A stretch of DNA of 48,574 bases from Betaproteobacteria bacterium (lineage in GTDB: Bacteria; Acidobacteriota; Terriglobia; Acidiferrales; UBA7541). This document shows positions 25,996 through 34,610 of this stretch, one piece after another (the first letter of the stretch is position 1; each line of letters begins with the position of its first letter). A model generated the notes under the pieces. That model had not been told where the DNA came from. It saw only the letters and a list, made by a program, of their open reading frames with translations, and did not search any database. The position numbers were made by a program, and so were the translations under genes. The stretch is from positions 1-48,574 of the forward strand of contig CAJCHZ010000119.1 in the NCBI GenBank assembly GCA_903970165.1. Reading direction: 5' to 3'.

Positions 25996-27315
25996 CTACG
26001 CAGCTTGTCGGCGGTGGAGAGCTGCTCCGAGGACTAACCAGACCGCCAAAGCGATCCATTCGGCGGCCGTAAAGTGGCCTGGAAACGCGGGGACGAGCTT
26101 CATCAGGATAAGAAGAAAAGAAACGCAAACGCCCATGGCCGTAATGACGCGCAGGCGAACACGCGGTTCAACGAACCAAAACGAAAGGCACGCGGCAAGC
26201 CAGCCGAGCGCCGAAGCCATTGAGCCCACTTCGGTAACGGGGACGAGGATGGCGTCGCCGAGCAGGAGCGCAATCAAAGTACCGACAGTGATGCCGATGA
26301 CGGCGACCGATGGCGTGAGAAATTTAGGGTGAATCGAGGCAAAGCGCGGCGCGACTGTTCCGCGGCGAGCGTAGGCAAAGAGCAAACGCGCGGAGGCGGC
26401 GAAATTTCCGTTGAAGCATTGGAAGAGACCGAAGAGCGCCATGACCAGGATGAGCTGAACCGGCCAGTGCTTGCCGATGCCTTGCTCGAAGGCGACAGCC
26501 GTGGAAAAGTGCTTGCCCAAGAGCGATTGCCAGGGCGCGATATAGGCCACCGCAACGATAGAGAGGGAGTAGAAGAGCGCGCCCACTGCGAGCGCAAGGG
26601 CGATGGCATGCATGTAGCTCTTCACACGGAAGTCCGGATTGGATTCTTCTGCATATTTCGGGGCAGACTCGAAACCTGTGAGAAAGTACGGGACGATTTG
26701 CAGTGTGAGAAAAATGGAGAGGAGCGGAGCGCCGCGAAATGCAGGATGAAAATTAGCGGGGGCGCCGCGGGCACCGCTGATGCACAAAAGCATAAAGAAG
26801 ATAAGCAAGATCATCGAGGACATAGCCTTCTGGAAGTTGGCGCTGAGGCGGACGCCGCGGTAGTTGATGGTGGCGAGCAGCAGAGTCAGCGCGATTCCCA
26901 GGATGAGCCGCGGCAAAAAGACGGGCTGTCCAGCGACACGATAAAGCTCGAAGGAATCGAGCCACGGAAAAATGTAGGCGGCAATTTTTCCCAGAGCAAC
27001 GGCTTCCCACGGGCAAACGATGAAGTAGGCAAGCAGCATCATCCAGCCGGTGAAATAGCTGATGATGGGCGGAAAAACCTGTGCGGTATAGGCGGCTTCG
27101 CCTGCGGCGTCAGGAAGGCGCTTGACCCATTGGCCGTAAACGTAACCGACCGGCAACAGAATCAGTCCGCCGATGGCGAAACCGAGCGCCGCGCCAGCAG
27201 GACCGCCGCGGCCAAGCCAATCGTCCATCACCACGAGCCAGCCGGTACCGATCATGGTGCCGAAAGCCAGCGCAAAATAATCGTGCAGGCGAAGTTTGCG
27301 TGCGAGGGCCGGCAT
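25996..27315 (-). CDS. APC-family amino acid/polyamine permease
   Basis: A 439-residue membrane protein with about 12 hydrophobic segments. The N-terminus (LHDYFALAFGTMIGTGWLVVMDDW) carries the G(S/T)xIGxG-like substrate loop of amino acid-polyamine-organocation carriers; GFESAPKYAEESNPDF is the TM6-TM7 loop typical of the family. Its ATG at 27315 directly abuts the TAA stop of the agmatinase gene (27316-27318), so translation is probably coupled. Together they suggest uptake or exchange of arginine, agmatine or another guanidino compound; the substrate is inference. Confidence 0.9.
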   Translation of the reverse strand: MPALARKLRLHDYFALAFGTMIGTGWLVVMDDWLGRGGPAGAALGFAIGGLILLPVGYVYGQWVKRLPDAAGEAAYTAQVFPPIISYFTGWMMLLAYFIVCPWEAVALGKIAAYIFPWLDSFELYRVAGQPVFLPRLILGIALTLLLATINYRGVRLSANFQKAMSSMILLIFFMLLCISGARGAPANFHPAFRGAPLLSIFLTLQIVPYFLTGFESAPKYAEESNPDFRVKSYMHAIALALAVGALFYSLSIVAVAYIAPWQSLLGKHFSTAVAFEQGIGKHWPVQLILVMALFGLFQCFNGNFAASARLLFAYARRGTVAPRFASIHPKFLTPSVAVIGITVGTLIALLLGDAILVPVTEVGSMASALGWLAACLSFWFVEPRVRLRVITAMGVCVSFLLILMKLVPAFPGHFTAAEWIALAVWLVLGAALHRRQAA

Positions 27316-28278
27316 TTAGAAGACGCAGAGGAGTTCGTAAAGAAGATTGGCAGCGAGCAACGATGTGATTTCGCCGGCGTCGTAGGGCGGTGAGACCTCC
27401 ACAAGATCGCAGCCGATGATATTGAGCCCGCGCAGTGCGTGAACGAGTTCAATGATTTGGTAGCTCGTCAAGCCGCCGACTTGTGGCGTTCCCGTGCCGG
27501 GAGCATAGGCCGGATCAACGACGTCGATATCCAGGGTGACGTAAACAGGCTTGCCGCGAAAAGCGCGCAGATGGCGCCGTACAGCCGGCAAACCTTTTTT
27601 GTGAAATTCTTCGGCGGTAACCATCCGAACTTTGCGGGCTCGGGCAAAATCAAAGTCATCTTCGCCATAAACCTGCCCGCGCAAACCAACTTGCAAAACT
27701 CCCCCATCCACCAGTAGCCCTTCTTCAAACGCGCGGCGAAAAGGCGTGCCATGAGAATATTTGCTGCCAAAATACTCGTCCCACAAATCGTTGTGAGCGT
27801 CGAACTGGATGAGATGGACAGGACCGTGCTTTTTTACAACGGCACGTAGTATCGGAAGACTAATGGAATGATCCCCGCCCACACAGGCGGTGCGCGCACC
27901 AGCTTTGAGCACCGTTGCAATTCCCTGCTCAATGCGCCGGAAGGTGTCTTCGATGGAAAGAGGGTTCACCGGTAAGTCCCCGAAGTCCGCGATGCGATAT
28001 TTTGCAAACGGGTTCACATGCAGAGCAGGATTCCACGGCCGGATAATCGCCGATTGCACGCGAACATTGCGCGGCCCGAAGCGCGGGCCTGGCCGGTAAG
28101 TGGTTCCTCCGTCAAACGGTACTCCAACCAGCGCCACCTCCAATTCTTCCGGCTGCGGAATGTGCGGGAGCCTCATGAAGGTGGGAACTCCTGTAAATCG
28201 CGCGTAGCTGAGAGCGTCGAGTGGCTGGGGATGGGGTAAGCGAAAGATGCGGCGGGGTTTAGCCAGGACTTTTATCAC
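27316..28278 (-). CDS. speB: Agmatinase/ureohydrolase family enzyme
   Basis: A 320-residue member of the arginase superfamily. Manganese ligands are all seen: His137 in GGDHS, Asp160-His162-Asp164 in QFDAHNDLWD, and Asp250/Asp252 in TLDIDVVDP, followed by PAYAPGTGTP and CDLVEVSPPYD. The DAHND version and SHGTPFRRA loop fit agmatinase or guanidinobutyrase rather than arginase. Reaction: hydrolysis of a guanidino group to urea plus an amine. First gene of a pair with the APC permease. The gene symbol reflects the best guess; the exact substrate is not settled by sequence. Confidence 0.9.
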   Translation of the reverse strand: MIKVLAKPRRIFRLPHPQPLDALSYARFTGVPTFMRLPHIPQPEELEVALVGVPFDGGTTYRPGPRFGPRNVRVQSAIIRPWNPALHVNPFAKYRIADFGDLPVNPLSIEDTFRRIEQGIATVLKAGARTACVGGDHSISLPILRAVVKKHGPVHLIQFDAHNDLWDEYFGSKYSHGTPFRRAFEEGLLVDGGVLQVGLRGQVYGEDDFDFARARKVRMVTAEEFHKKGLPAVRRHLRAFRGKPVYVTLDIDVVDPAYAPGTGTPQVGGLTSYQIIELVHALRGLNIIGCDLVEVSPPYDAGEITSLLAANLLYELLCVF

Positions 28279-28496
28279 GGCGACGCATCTTAGTTTCCAG
28301 TTGCTGCCAAGTCAATACAGCGAAAGGCAATGAGGCGAGCAACTTTCTCGTGGCCGGACGGAGACGCTGTCACGCTTCATTCATCTGCCATTAACAGGAA
28401 CGGCGTATTCCTTAGATGTCCCCAAAGAAGCTCGGGTCCACTTTAGGCCAAAGCACACACGTGTTTTACAATCTGGAATCCATGCAGGCTTTTGCA

Positions 28497-30368
28497 ATGA
28501 AACGTTTCTTGATTGTGCTAAGTGCAATACTGGCCCCCGCTGCCCTGGCGCCACTCGCTCTAGGTCAATCTGCCGAAGACCCCTCGCGGAACCGGCAAAT
28601 GGAAAGATGCGCCAGACCTGCCGAGGGAAGCGACATAGCGGAGCCGGAGGATTTGCATAGCGAGCACGGCTTCCTGAAGGTGGAGCTGTCATTTCGCAGT
28701 TTCCGGGAATCTTCCGGCAAGATGCGCTATTGCTATGTCGCGAAGGACGGCAGCCAATCGCCCAATCTTCGCCTGCATCCTGGCGACACTTTGATTCTGC
28801 TGCTGAAGAACGAAGCGGGTGGTTCAACCCAAGCAACCCAGGCTTCCCTCGCAGCAGCACACACGGGTGCGGCGGGGGCAAAAGGTGACGCCAGCGCCGC
28901 TTTGGATCGCGCCAGACCATATCCCTGCGCTGCCGTGTCTATGTCTATGGCACCGGAGGCGACCAACTTGCATTTTCACGGACTTGAAATCCCACCGATA
29001 TGCCATCAGGACGAAGTCCTAAGAACCAGCATCAAGCCTTTCGATGCTCCGTTTGAATACCGTTTCCAGATTCCCTTGGACACGCCGCCCGGTCTCTATT
29101 GGTACCACCCGCACTTGCATGGGTTTAGCAAACTTCAAGTACTGGGGGGAGCCTCCGGTGCTCTCATCGTGGAGGGAGTGGAACGCGAAGCGCAATTGGT
29201 GGCGGGGCTGCCGGAACGCGTGCTGATTATCAGAGACGAAGACCTTGTGCATCCCGACGCCGAGCCGGTCAAGACGGATTCCATGCCTCCGCCGATCGTG
29301 CTAAAAGACGCCGAGGGCGACATTCTGAACACTGGAACGGGCACCGGTAAGCCAGCGAAGGACCTTTCGATCAACTTTGTACCTGTGTCGTTTCCGCGGT
29401 ACCCGCCGGCCTCACTCAAAATGAAGCCCGGGGCTAAAGAGCTTTGGCGTTTGCTGAACGCCTCAGCCATTACCTATCTGGACCTGCAACTTCTGCTGAA
29501 CGATAAGCAGCAACTAATGGGGGTCGTGGGCCTCGACGGGGTGCCACTTCACGAGGCGGGCAATGAGCCTCTCGAGGTGGTGTGGCGAAGCCATTTGTTG
29601 ATACCTCCCGGCGGACGGGCCGAATTTATTGTGAAAGGGTTCGCGGCAGGAGCCAAGGCAAGCCTCGTGACTCGCACTGTGGATACTGGACCCGCGGGTG
29701 AAAACGACCCAACGCGCCCTTTAGCGACAATCGTGACAACGGAGGACGCGCCGAAGACGCAATCTATGCTTCCACCTGTGCAGACGAACCACCCGGGTCA
29801 AGGCAATTCGGGGACACTGGTCGCCTCACTCGGTAGTACTGGCGTCGGGACTTCCGTTGGTGCCAGCAAGAATCCGCATTGGGTCGGCAACTTTCCTCCG
29901 GCTCACGAGCGCAAACTCTATTTTTCTGAAGAACCTTCCGACCCTGCCAATCCTAATAGTCCCACCAAGTTCTACATCACGGTGGAAGGCCAGAAGCCCA
30001 AACAGTTCGACATGATGGAAACGGAACCCAACCTAGTGGTTCAGCAGGGTGACGTGGAGGAATGGACGATCGAGAATCGCACCCGCGAACTCCATGCCTT
30101 TCATATTCACCAGATCCATTTCCAGCTAATGGAATGGAATGGCATTCCGCTGGATGAGCCTTTTCTACGAGATACGATCAATGTCGCATACTGGGACGGA
30201 CAAAGCCCGCTGTATCCTTCTGTCAAGTTGAAGATGGACTTCCGCGACCCGAGCATCGTGGGCACTTTCGTTTACCACTGCCACCTATTGGAACACGAGG
30301 ATGGCGGGATGATGGGCACAGTGAGAGTTGACCCGCCCAAAACATCGGGAAACAGCATCGAAAAATAG
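28497..30368 (+). CDS. Multicopper oxidase (secreted)
   Basis: A 623-residue protein with signal peptide (FLIVLSAILAPAALAPLALG). Four copper clusters are in order: LHFHGLEIPP, YWYHPHLHG, HAFHIHQIHFQ, and YHCHLLEHEDGGMM, the last with the type 1 Cys and axial Met. Three cupredoxin domains fit laccase/CueO/bilirubin-oxidase-like oxidases that couple substrate oxidation to four-electron oxygen reduction. ATG 28497 is preferred (AGG eight bases upstream; starts at the signal) over 28482 and 28416. The stretch between the first and second clusters is low in complexity (Ala/Thr/Gly). Substrate may be Cu(I), Mn(II) or phenols. Confidence 0.93.
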   Translation: MKRFLIVLSAILAPAALAPLALGQSAEDPSRNRQMERCARPAEGSDIAEPEDLHSEHGFLKVELSFRSFRESSGKMRYCYVAKDGSQSPNLRLHPGDTLILLLKNEAGGSTQATQASLAAAHTGAAGAKGDASAALDRARPYPCAAVSMSMAPEATNLHFHGLEIPPICHQDEVLRTSIKPFDAPFEYRFQIPLDTPPGLYWYHPHLHGFSKLQVLGGASGALIVEGVEREAQLVAGLPERVLIIRDEDLVHPDAEPVKTDSMPPPIVLKDAEGDILNTGTGTGKPAKDLSINFVPVSFPRYPPASLKMKPGAKELWRLLNASAITYLDLQLLLNDKQQLMGVVGLDGVPLHEAGNEPLEVVWRSHLLIPPGGRAEFIVKGFAAGAKASLVTRTVDTGPAGENDPTRPLATIVTTEDAPKTQSMLPPVQTNHPGQGNSGTLVASLGSTGVGTSVGASKNPHWVGNFPPAHERKLYFSEEPSDPANPNSPTKFYITVEGQKPKQFDMMETEPNLVVQQGDVEEWTIENRTRELHAFHIHQIHFQLMEWNGIPLDEPFLRDTINVAYWDGQSPLYPSVKLKMDFRDPSIVGTFVYHCHLLEHEDGGMMGTVRVDPPKTSGNSIEK

Positions 30369-30555
30369 GCCTCTGCTGCCTGAGGGAACCTCGCAGCTTG
30401 AGTTTTTACTCTGCATTCATACAAGAATAACAACCGCAGTGTAAGTGTATTCGGCGGGTGTGACTTCGCGTGTTCCTTGGACGCTGTGGTTCGGCGAGTC
30501 CCGCCAGGAATTGAGAAGATTGCCCCTCAGCATTCACCCAGACAAAAGGAGAGCT

Positions 30556-32196
30556 ATGATCCACAAAGCATTGCGCTGTCTCGCGGCCACGTTGACTGCG
30601 ATTGCGTTAACCGCGTCCGTGCCAACCGTTTCCTTCGGCCAGCAGGCAGATACCACCACGCCTATCAAACACGTGGTCGTGATCTTCGACGAAAACATCT
30701 CTTTTGACCACTATTTCGCGACCTATCCCCACGCTGCCCCGAATGCAAACGGGACTTCGGTGTTTCACGCCAAGGCGGACACGCCGCGCGTTAACAACCT
30801 TCTCGCCGGCGGCTTGCTCGATGAGAACCCCAATACCACGCAACCGTTCCTGCTCACTCAGCCAGTTACCTGCGATCAGAACCATGGCTACAGCGCCGAA
30901 CAGAGCGCATTTGACAAAGGCTTGATGGACATGTTCCCGCAGCAAACTGGCTCCGGAAACGGCACCGATGCCAATGGCAATCCCCTTAAGCCTGGCGCTT
31001 CTGGCTATTGCTTTGACGCAGGCAAAGGGCCCGGCGTCGTGATGGGCTACTTCGATGGCAACATCGTGACGGGCATGTGGAACTACGCACAGCACTATGC
31101 CTTGAGCGATAACTCCTACGGCACGAACTTTGGCCCCTCAAGCGTCGGCGCTATTAACGTGATTTCTGGCAACACCTGCTGCGCCACCTTGCTGCCTTTT
31201 GCCGCCAATGGCACCACACCAGGCAATCCGAATGGAGACATCGCCGGCGGCGCCACTTATGGCGCGCTGATCGGCGATCCTCGTCCCGGATATGACAATT
31301 GCTTGACGACTCCCGTGGTCGGTACGGCCAAGTCCACACGCGTAACCATGTCCGGTTTGAATATCGGCGACCTGCTGAACCAGAAGAATATTACCTGGGG
31401 CTGGTTTGCTGGTGGATTTGCCCTAACAGGCACGAACCCCGACGGAACTCCTGCTTGCGGCGGCGTTAGCACAGGCTTGGCATCTCCAGGTGGGTACAAC
31501 GACTACATTCCCCACCATGAACCATTTCAGTACTACAAATCCACCGCCAATCCGAACCACCTGCCTCCGAGCGACTACTCCAAGATTGGCAAGACCGACC
31601 AGGCCAACCACCAATACGATCTGAGCCTCTTCTATACCGCGATCAACGAAGGCCGACTCCCTGCGGTTTCTTATCTCAAGGCCAAGGGCGCGTTTGATGG
31701 CCACCCCGGTTATTCCGATCCGATAGATGAGCAGACGTTTGTGGTAACGACCATCAACGCCATCATGAATAGCCAGTACTGGAAGGACACGGCGATCATC
31801 ATTGCCTACGACGACTCTGACGGCTGGTATGACCACGCTATGGACCCGGTTGTCAATCAATCAGACGTCGCCGACGACGCCTTGACAGGTCCCGGCGCTT
31901 GCGGCGTCAGTTCCGCGACGGGCACAAATGGCCGTTGCGGCTACGGTCCTCGCCTCCCGCTTATCGTCATTTCGCCCTACGCGAAGCACAACTACGTGGA
32001 CCATCGCATTACGGACCAGTCTTCCATCGTGCGTTTCATCGAAGACAACTGGGATCTCGGCCGCATCGGCGGCGGTTCGTTTGACGTCAGAGCGGGCAAA
32101 CTCAATGGCTTCTTTGACTTCGACGCGCCAACAACAAACCACAAGCTGATTCTCGATCCGTCTACGGGAATTCCGCTGCAACCGGATATCGATTAA
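30556..32196 (+). CDS. Secreted phosphoesterase, phospholipase C/acid phosphatase family
   Basis: A 546-residue protein. ATG 30556 has AAGGAGAG close upstream and a signal peptide ending near SFG-QQ. HVVVIFDENISFDHYFATYP is the conserved N-terminal motif of the bacterial PLC/phosphoesterase family (usually ENxSFDHYFGT). Later family motifs include YDDSDGWYDHAMDP and GPRLPLIVISPYAKHNYVDH, SSIVRFIEDNWDLGRI. It likely cleaves phosphate esters of lipids or nucleotides outside the cytoplasm, giving phosphate. The next gene is PPK2, which fits phosphate handling, but a terminator separates them. Confidence 0.92.
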   Translation: MIHKALRCLAATLTAIALTASVPTVSFGQQADTTTPIKHVVVIFDENISFDHYFATYPHAAPNANGTSVFHAKADTPRVNNLLAGGLLDENPNTTQPFLLTQPVTCDQNHGYSAEQSAFDKGLMDMFPQQTGSGNGTDANGNPLKPGASGYCFDAGKGPGVVMGYFDGNIVTGMWNYAQHYALSDNSYGTNFGPSSVGAINVISGNTCCATLLPFAANGTTPGNPNGDIAGGATYGALIGDPRPGYDNCLTTPVVGTAKSTRVTMSGLNIGDLLNQKNITWGWFAGGFALTGTNPDGTPACGGVSTGLASPGGYNDYIPHHEPFQYYKSTANPNHLPPSDYSKIGKTDQANHQYDLSLFYTAINEGRLPAVSYLKAKGAFDGHPGYSDPIDEQTFVVTTINAIMNSQYWKDTAIIIAYDDSDGWYDHAMDPVVNQSDVADDALTGPGACGVSSATGTNGRCGYGPRLPLIVISPYAKHNYVDHRITDQSSIVRFIEDNWDLGRIGGGSFDVRAGKLNGFFDFDAPTTNHKLILDPSTGIPLQPDID

Positions 32197-32238
32197 CTAA
32201 CAACTTCCCAAGGCAAAGGAAAAACTACGGTCACCTAC

Positions 32239-32274
32239 GGCTCGCCCTACGAAAGTAGAGCGAGCCCTTTTTTT
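32239..32274 (+). terminator. Rho-independent terminator after the phosphoesterase gene
   Basis: GGCTCGC pairs with GCGAGCC, with an inner CTAC-GAAA-GTAG stem and one C/A mismatch, followed by seven T residues at 32268-32274. It lies 42 bases after the stop codon. This is the clearest intrinsic terminator of the window. Confidence 0.88.
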
Positions 32275-32374
32275 CGCCACATAGCAGCGAGAAGCATTCT
32301 TCGCCTCTTTGCCTTTGGCTGAGCGTATGGAACGTTGTTCGTAAACGGTCGCTCTGTACTAAACTTTCCCCATC

Positions 32375-33283
32375 ATGAAATATCACAAGCAAATTAAGGA
32401 AGCCGCTCGCCTTGCCAAACTGTATTGCGTTTCCAACGGCGAGAAGTTTCGCCTGCAGGATCAGGATCCAGGCGACACCGGCGAGGTAAAAGACGAGGAG
32501 CACAGCCAAACAATCATAGAGGACCGCGCTGGCCTCCTCAGCCATCTGCAGGAAAAACTTTACGCCCAGGATCGTTGGGGGCTACTGATCATTCTTCAAG
32601 GCATGGACGCCGCCGGCAAAGACGGCGTCGTCAAGCACGTAATGTCTGGTATAAATCCGGAGGGCTGCGACGTTCACTCTTTCAAAACCCCAAGCACGGA
32701 AGAATTGAATCACGATTATCTGTGGCGTGCCCACAGCCGCGTTCCGGGACGAGGCATGATCGGCATTTTCAACCGCTCCTACTTCGAAGAAGTCCTGGTC
32801 GCGCGAGTGCACTCAACCATTCTGGAAGCCCAGAAGCTGCCGGAAAAGCTAATTACAAAACATATCTGGGAGCACCGCTACCAGGACATAAATTCGTTCG
32901 AGCAATACTTGACGCGAAACGGGGTCGTTGTCCGGAAGTTTTTTCTTCACCTCTCAAAAAAAGAACAGAAGAGACGTTTTCTGGACCGCCTTGAGGATCC
33001 AAAAAAGAACTGGAAGTTTTCCATGGACGACGTCAAGGAGCGCGGCTACTGGAAGGACTATCAGGAAGCCTACGAAAAGATGATCCAGAGCACGTCCACG
33101 AAGCATGCACCCTGGTACGTGGTTCCCGCGGATAACAAATGGTATTCGCAACTGATTGTGGCTTCCGCGATTATCACCGCTCTCGACGAGTTGGATCTCT
33201 CCTTCCCCCACGTGGACAAGAAAAAGAAAACGGAACTGGAGACCGTCCGCAAATCGCTCCAGCACGAGAAAAAATCCGTATAA
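32375..33283 (+). CDS. ppk2: Polyphosphate kinase 2 family protein
   Basis: A 302-residue PPK2. Walker A is GMDAAGKDG (Lys82), the lid/Walker B region IFNRSYFEEVLVARVH, and the conserved RFLDRLEDPKKNWKFS, ERGYWKDYQEAYEKM and APWYVVPADNKWY blocks are all present. One-domain PPK2 enzymes phosphorylate ADP, AMP or GDP with polyphosphate. Length and motif style fit class III or I, which cannot be told apart by eye. It has its own promoter region after the upstream terminator. Confidence 0.95.
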   Translation: MKYHKQIKEAARLAKLYCVSNGEKFRLQDQDPGDTGEVKDEEHSQTIIEDRAGLLSHLQEKLYAQDRWGLLIILQGMDAAGKDGVVKHVMSGINPEGCDVHSFKTPSTEELNHDYLWRAHSRVPGRGMIGIFNRSYFEEVLVARVHSTILEAQKLPEKLITKHIWEHRYQDINSFEQYLTRNGVVVRKFFLHLSKKEQKRRFLDRLEDPKKNWKFSMDDVKERGYWKDYQEAYEKMIQSTSTKHAPWYVVPADNKWYSQLIVASAIITALDELDLSFPHVDKKKKTELETVRKSLQHEKKSV

Positions 33284-33544
33284 CGCATTGCGCTCTTGGT
33301 TCCCGTGTTCCATTCTGATTCAGCTACTGGCCATTGTCCCGACATGGGAAATATCCCGGCCACAATCCTTTTTCGAAGTCTTATAACTTTTTTACTTTCA
33401 AAGACATAGAAGGGCTATGCGCTCACGCTCTGGCCTCATTCTTGCCCCCTGCCTTCGGGGCTCCCTGTGTCTTGTAACCTCGCATATGACCTCGATACCG
33501 GCAACGCTGCTCGCTCCTCGGTCTCTCCCACTTCTCGACCTGAG

Positions 33545-34213
33545 GTGCCCTTGCTTCTCTTCTTTCTCTTCCTCCTTGCCTTCCCTTTTGCACTGGCACA
33601 GGATGCCCCAGCCAATGAGTATCGCGCCAAGGCCTCTTTCCTGGCCGCCTTGCCCAATTTCATCGGCTGGCCGGAGGGTGCCTTCCCTTCGCCTAACGCG
33701 CCGCTTTTCCTTTGCGTCATCGGCGACTTTTCTTTCGGAACCTCCCTTGCCGAAATGACGCAAACCACTTCTATTCACGGCGGCCGAGTAAATATTCACT
33801 GGGCTCACAAAGATCAAGAGCTTCGAGCCTGTCAGATTCTTTTTGTAAGCCGCTCGCAGTCCAGGCGTTACGAAAAAATCTTCAAGGCCATTGAAGGTGC
33901 AAGCGTTCTGACCGTAGGCGAAACTCCCGATTTTCTGACCAGCGGCGGAACAATCGATTTTCCTTTTGAAAACGACCGGCTCCAGTTTGAGGTCAGCATG
34001 TCCGCCGCGGAGGACGCCCACCTGCGGATCAGTTCGAGCAGGCTTGCCCTCGCCCGCCACGTCATCGTCAAGGCGCTGGCCCCAAAAAGCTCGAAGGTCA
34101 TTCGGCCCTACCTTCGAGCGCTTTTTTCAATTCCGTTGTCCCGCCTTGCGGTCTCAGGCTCGCAGAAGGGACAGCCTACGCTTTGCAATGAATCGCCGGG
34201 CCGAACTTCGTAA
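33545..34213 (+). CDS. YfiR-family (DUF4154) periplasmic protein
   Basis: A 222-residue protein with a signal peptide (LLLFFLFLLAFPFALAQ) from GTG 33545; the frame is open to GTG 33467, and a good AGAAGGG site precedes ATG 33417, but that is in another frame. The mature part starts NEYRAKASFLAALPNFIGWP and ends ARHVIVKAL, with FVSRSQSRRYEKIFKAI and VLTVGETPDFLTSGG, the YfiR pattern. In Pseudomonas YfiR restrains the diguanylate cyclase YfiN in the periplasm. Here no YfiN follows; instead an Hpt and a REC-GGDEF gene do. About 40 residues beyond the domain are unusual, and the stop lies just before the Hpt gene. Confidence 0.85.
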   Translation: MPLLLFFLFLLAFPFALAQDAPANEYRAKASFLAALPNFIGWPEGAFPSPNAPLFLCVIGDFSFGTSLAEMTQTTSIHGGRVNIHWAHKDQELRACQILFVSRSQSRRYEKIFKAIEGASVLTVGETPDFLTSGGTIDFPFENDRLQFEVSMSAAEDAHLRISSSRLALARHVIVKALAPKSSKVIRPYLRALFSIPLSRLAVSGSQKGQPTLCNESPGRTS

Positions 34214-34235
34214 ATTCACAAAGGGATGTGACGCG

Positions 34236-34610
34236 ATGCAAAACAAAGTAGAACATCAAACACAGCAGGTTTGGAATCTGGCGGAACTTCTTGCCAGAGT
34301 CGATAACGACATCGAGCTTCTGCACGATCTTCTGGGCATTTTCAAAGAGGATTTCCCACGCCTCAAGCAATCCCTGCTAGCCGCCGTCGCCTGCGGAGAT
34401 TTGAGAACTGTTGGCCATACCAGTCATGCCCTCAAGGGCATGTTTGCCAATCTTGGCGCGGAACGTGCCGCGGCCGCGGCAGCAAAACTTGAGGAGCTGG
34501 CTTCTTCCGGAGAACGCCGCACGCTCCAGGATGCTTTAGATTGCCTGGACCGCGAAGCCACCAGCCTCTTACCCCAACTGGACGCATACATGGCGGAGGT
34601 GAAGCATTGA
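34236..34610 (+). CDS. Histidine phosphotransfer (Hpt) domain protein
   Basis: A 124-residue helical protein from ATG 34236, with AAGGG ten bases upstream; ATG 34188 is an alternative. HTSHALKGMFANLGA contains the phosphoacceptor His64 in the HxLKG motif. Hpt proteins relay phosphate between a hybrid kinase and a response regulator. It starts 22 bases after the yfiR-like stop and its TGA overlaps the TTG start of the REC-GGDEF gene by four bases, so all three are very probably one operon and Hpt may phosphorylate that REC domain. The kinase is not in the window. Confidence 0.9.
   Translation: MQNKVEHQTQQVWNLAELLARVDNDIELLHDLLGIFKEDFPRLKQSLLAAVACGDLRTVGHTSHALKGMFANLGAERAAAAAAKLEELASSGERRTLQDALDCLDREATSLLPQLDAYMAEVKH

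Noticed and set aside
26329..27393. Plus-strand open frame of 354 residues opposite the APC permease
   Set aside because: It is the antisense shadow of a clear membrane protein; its composition (Glu/Arg/Gly) reflects the reverse complement of hydrophobic codons.
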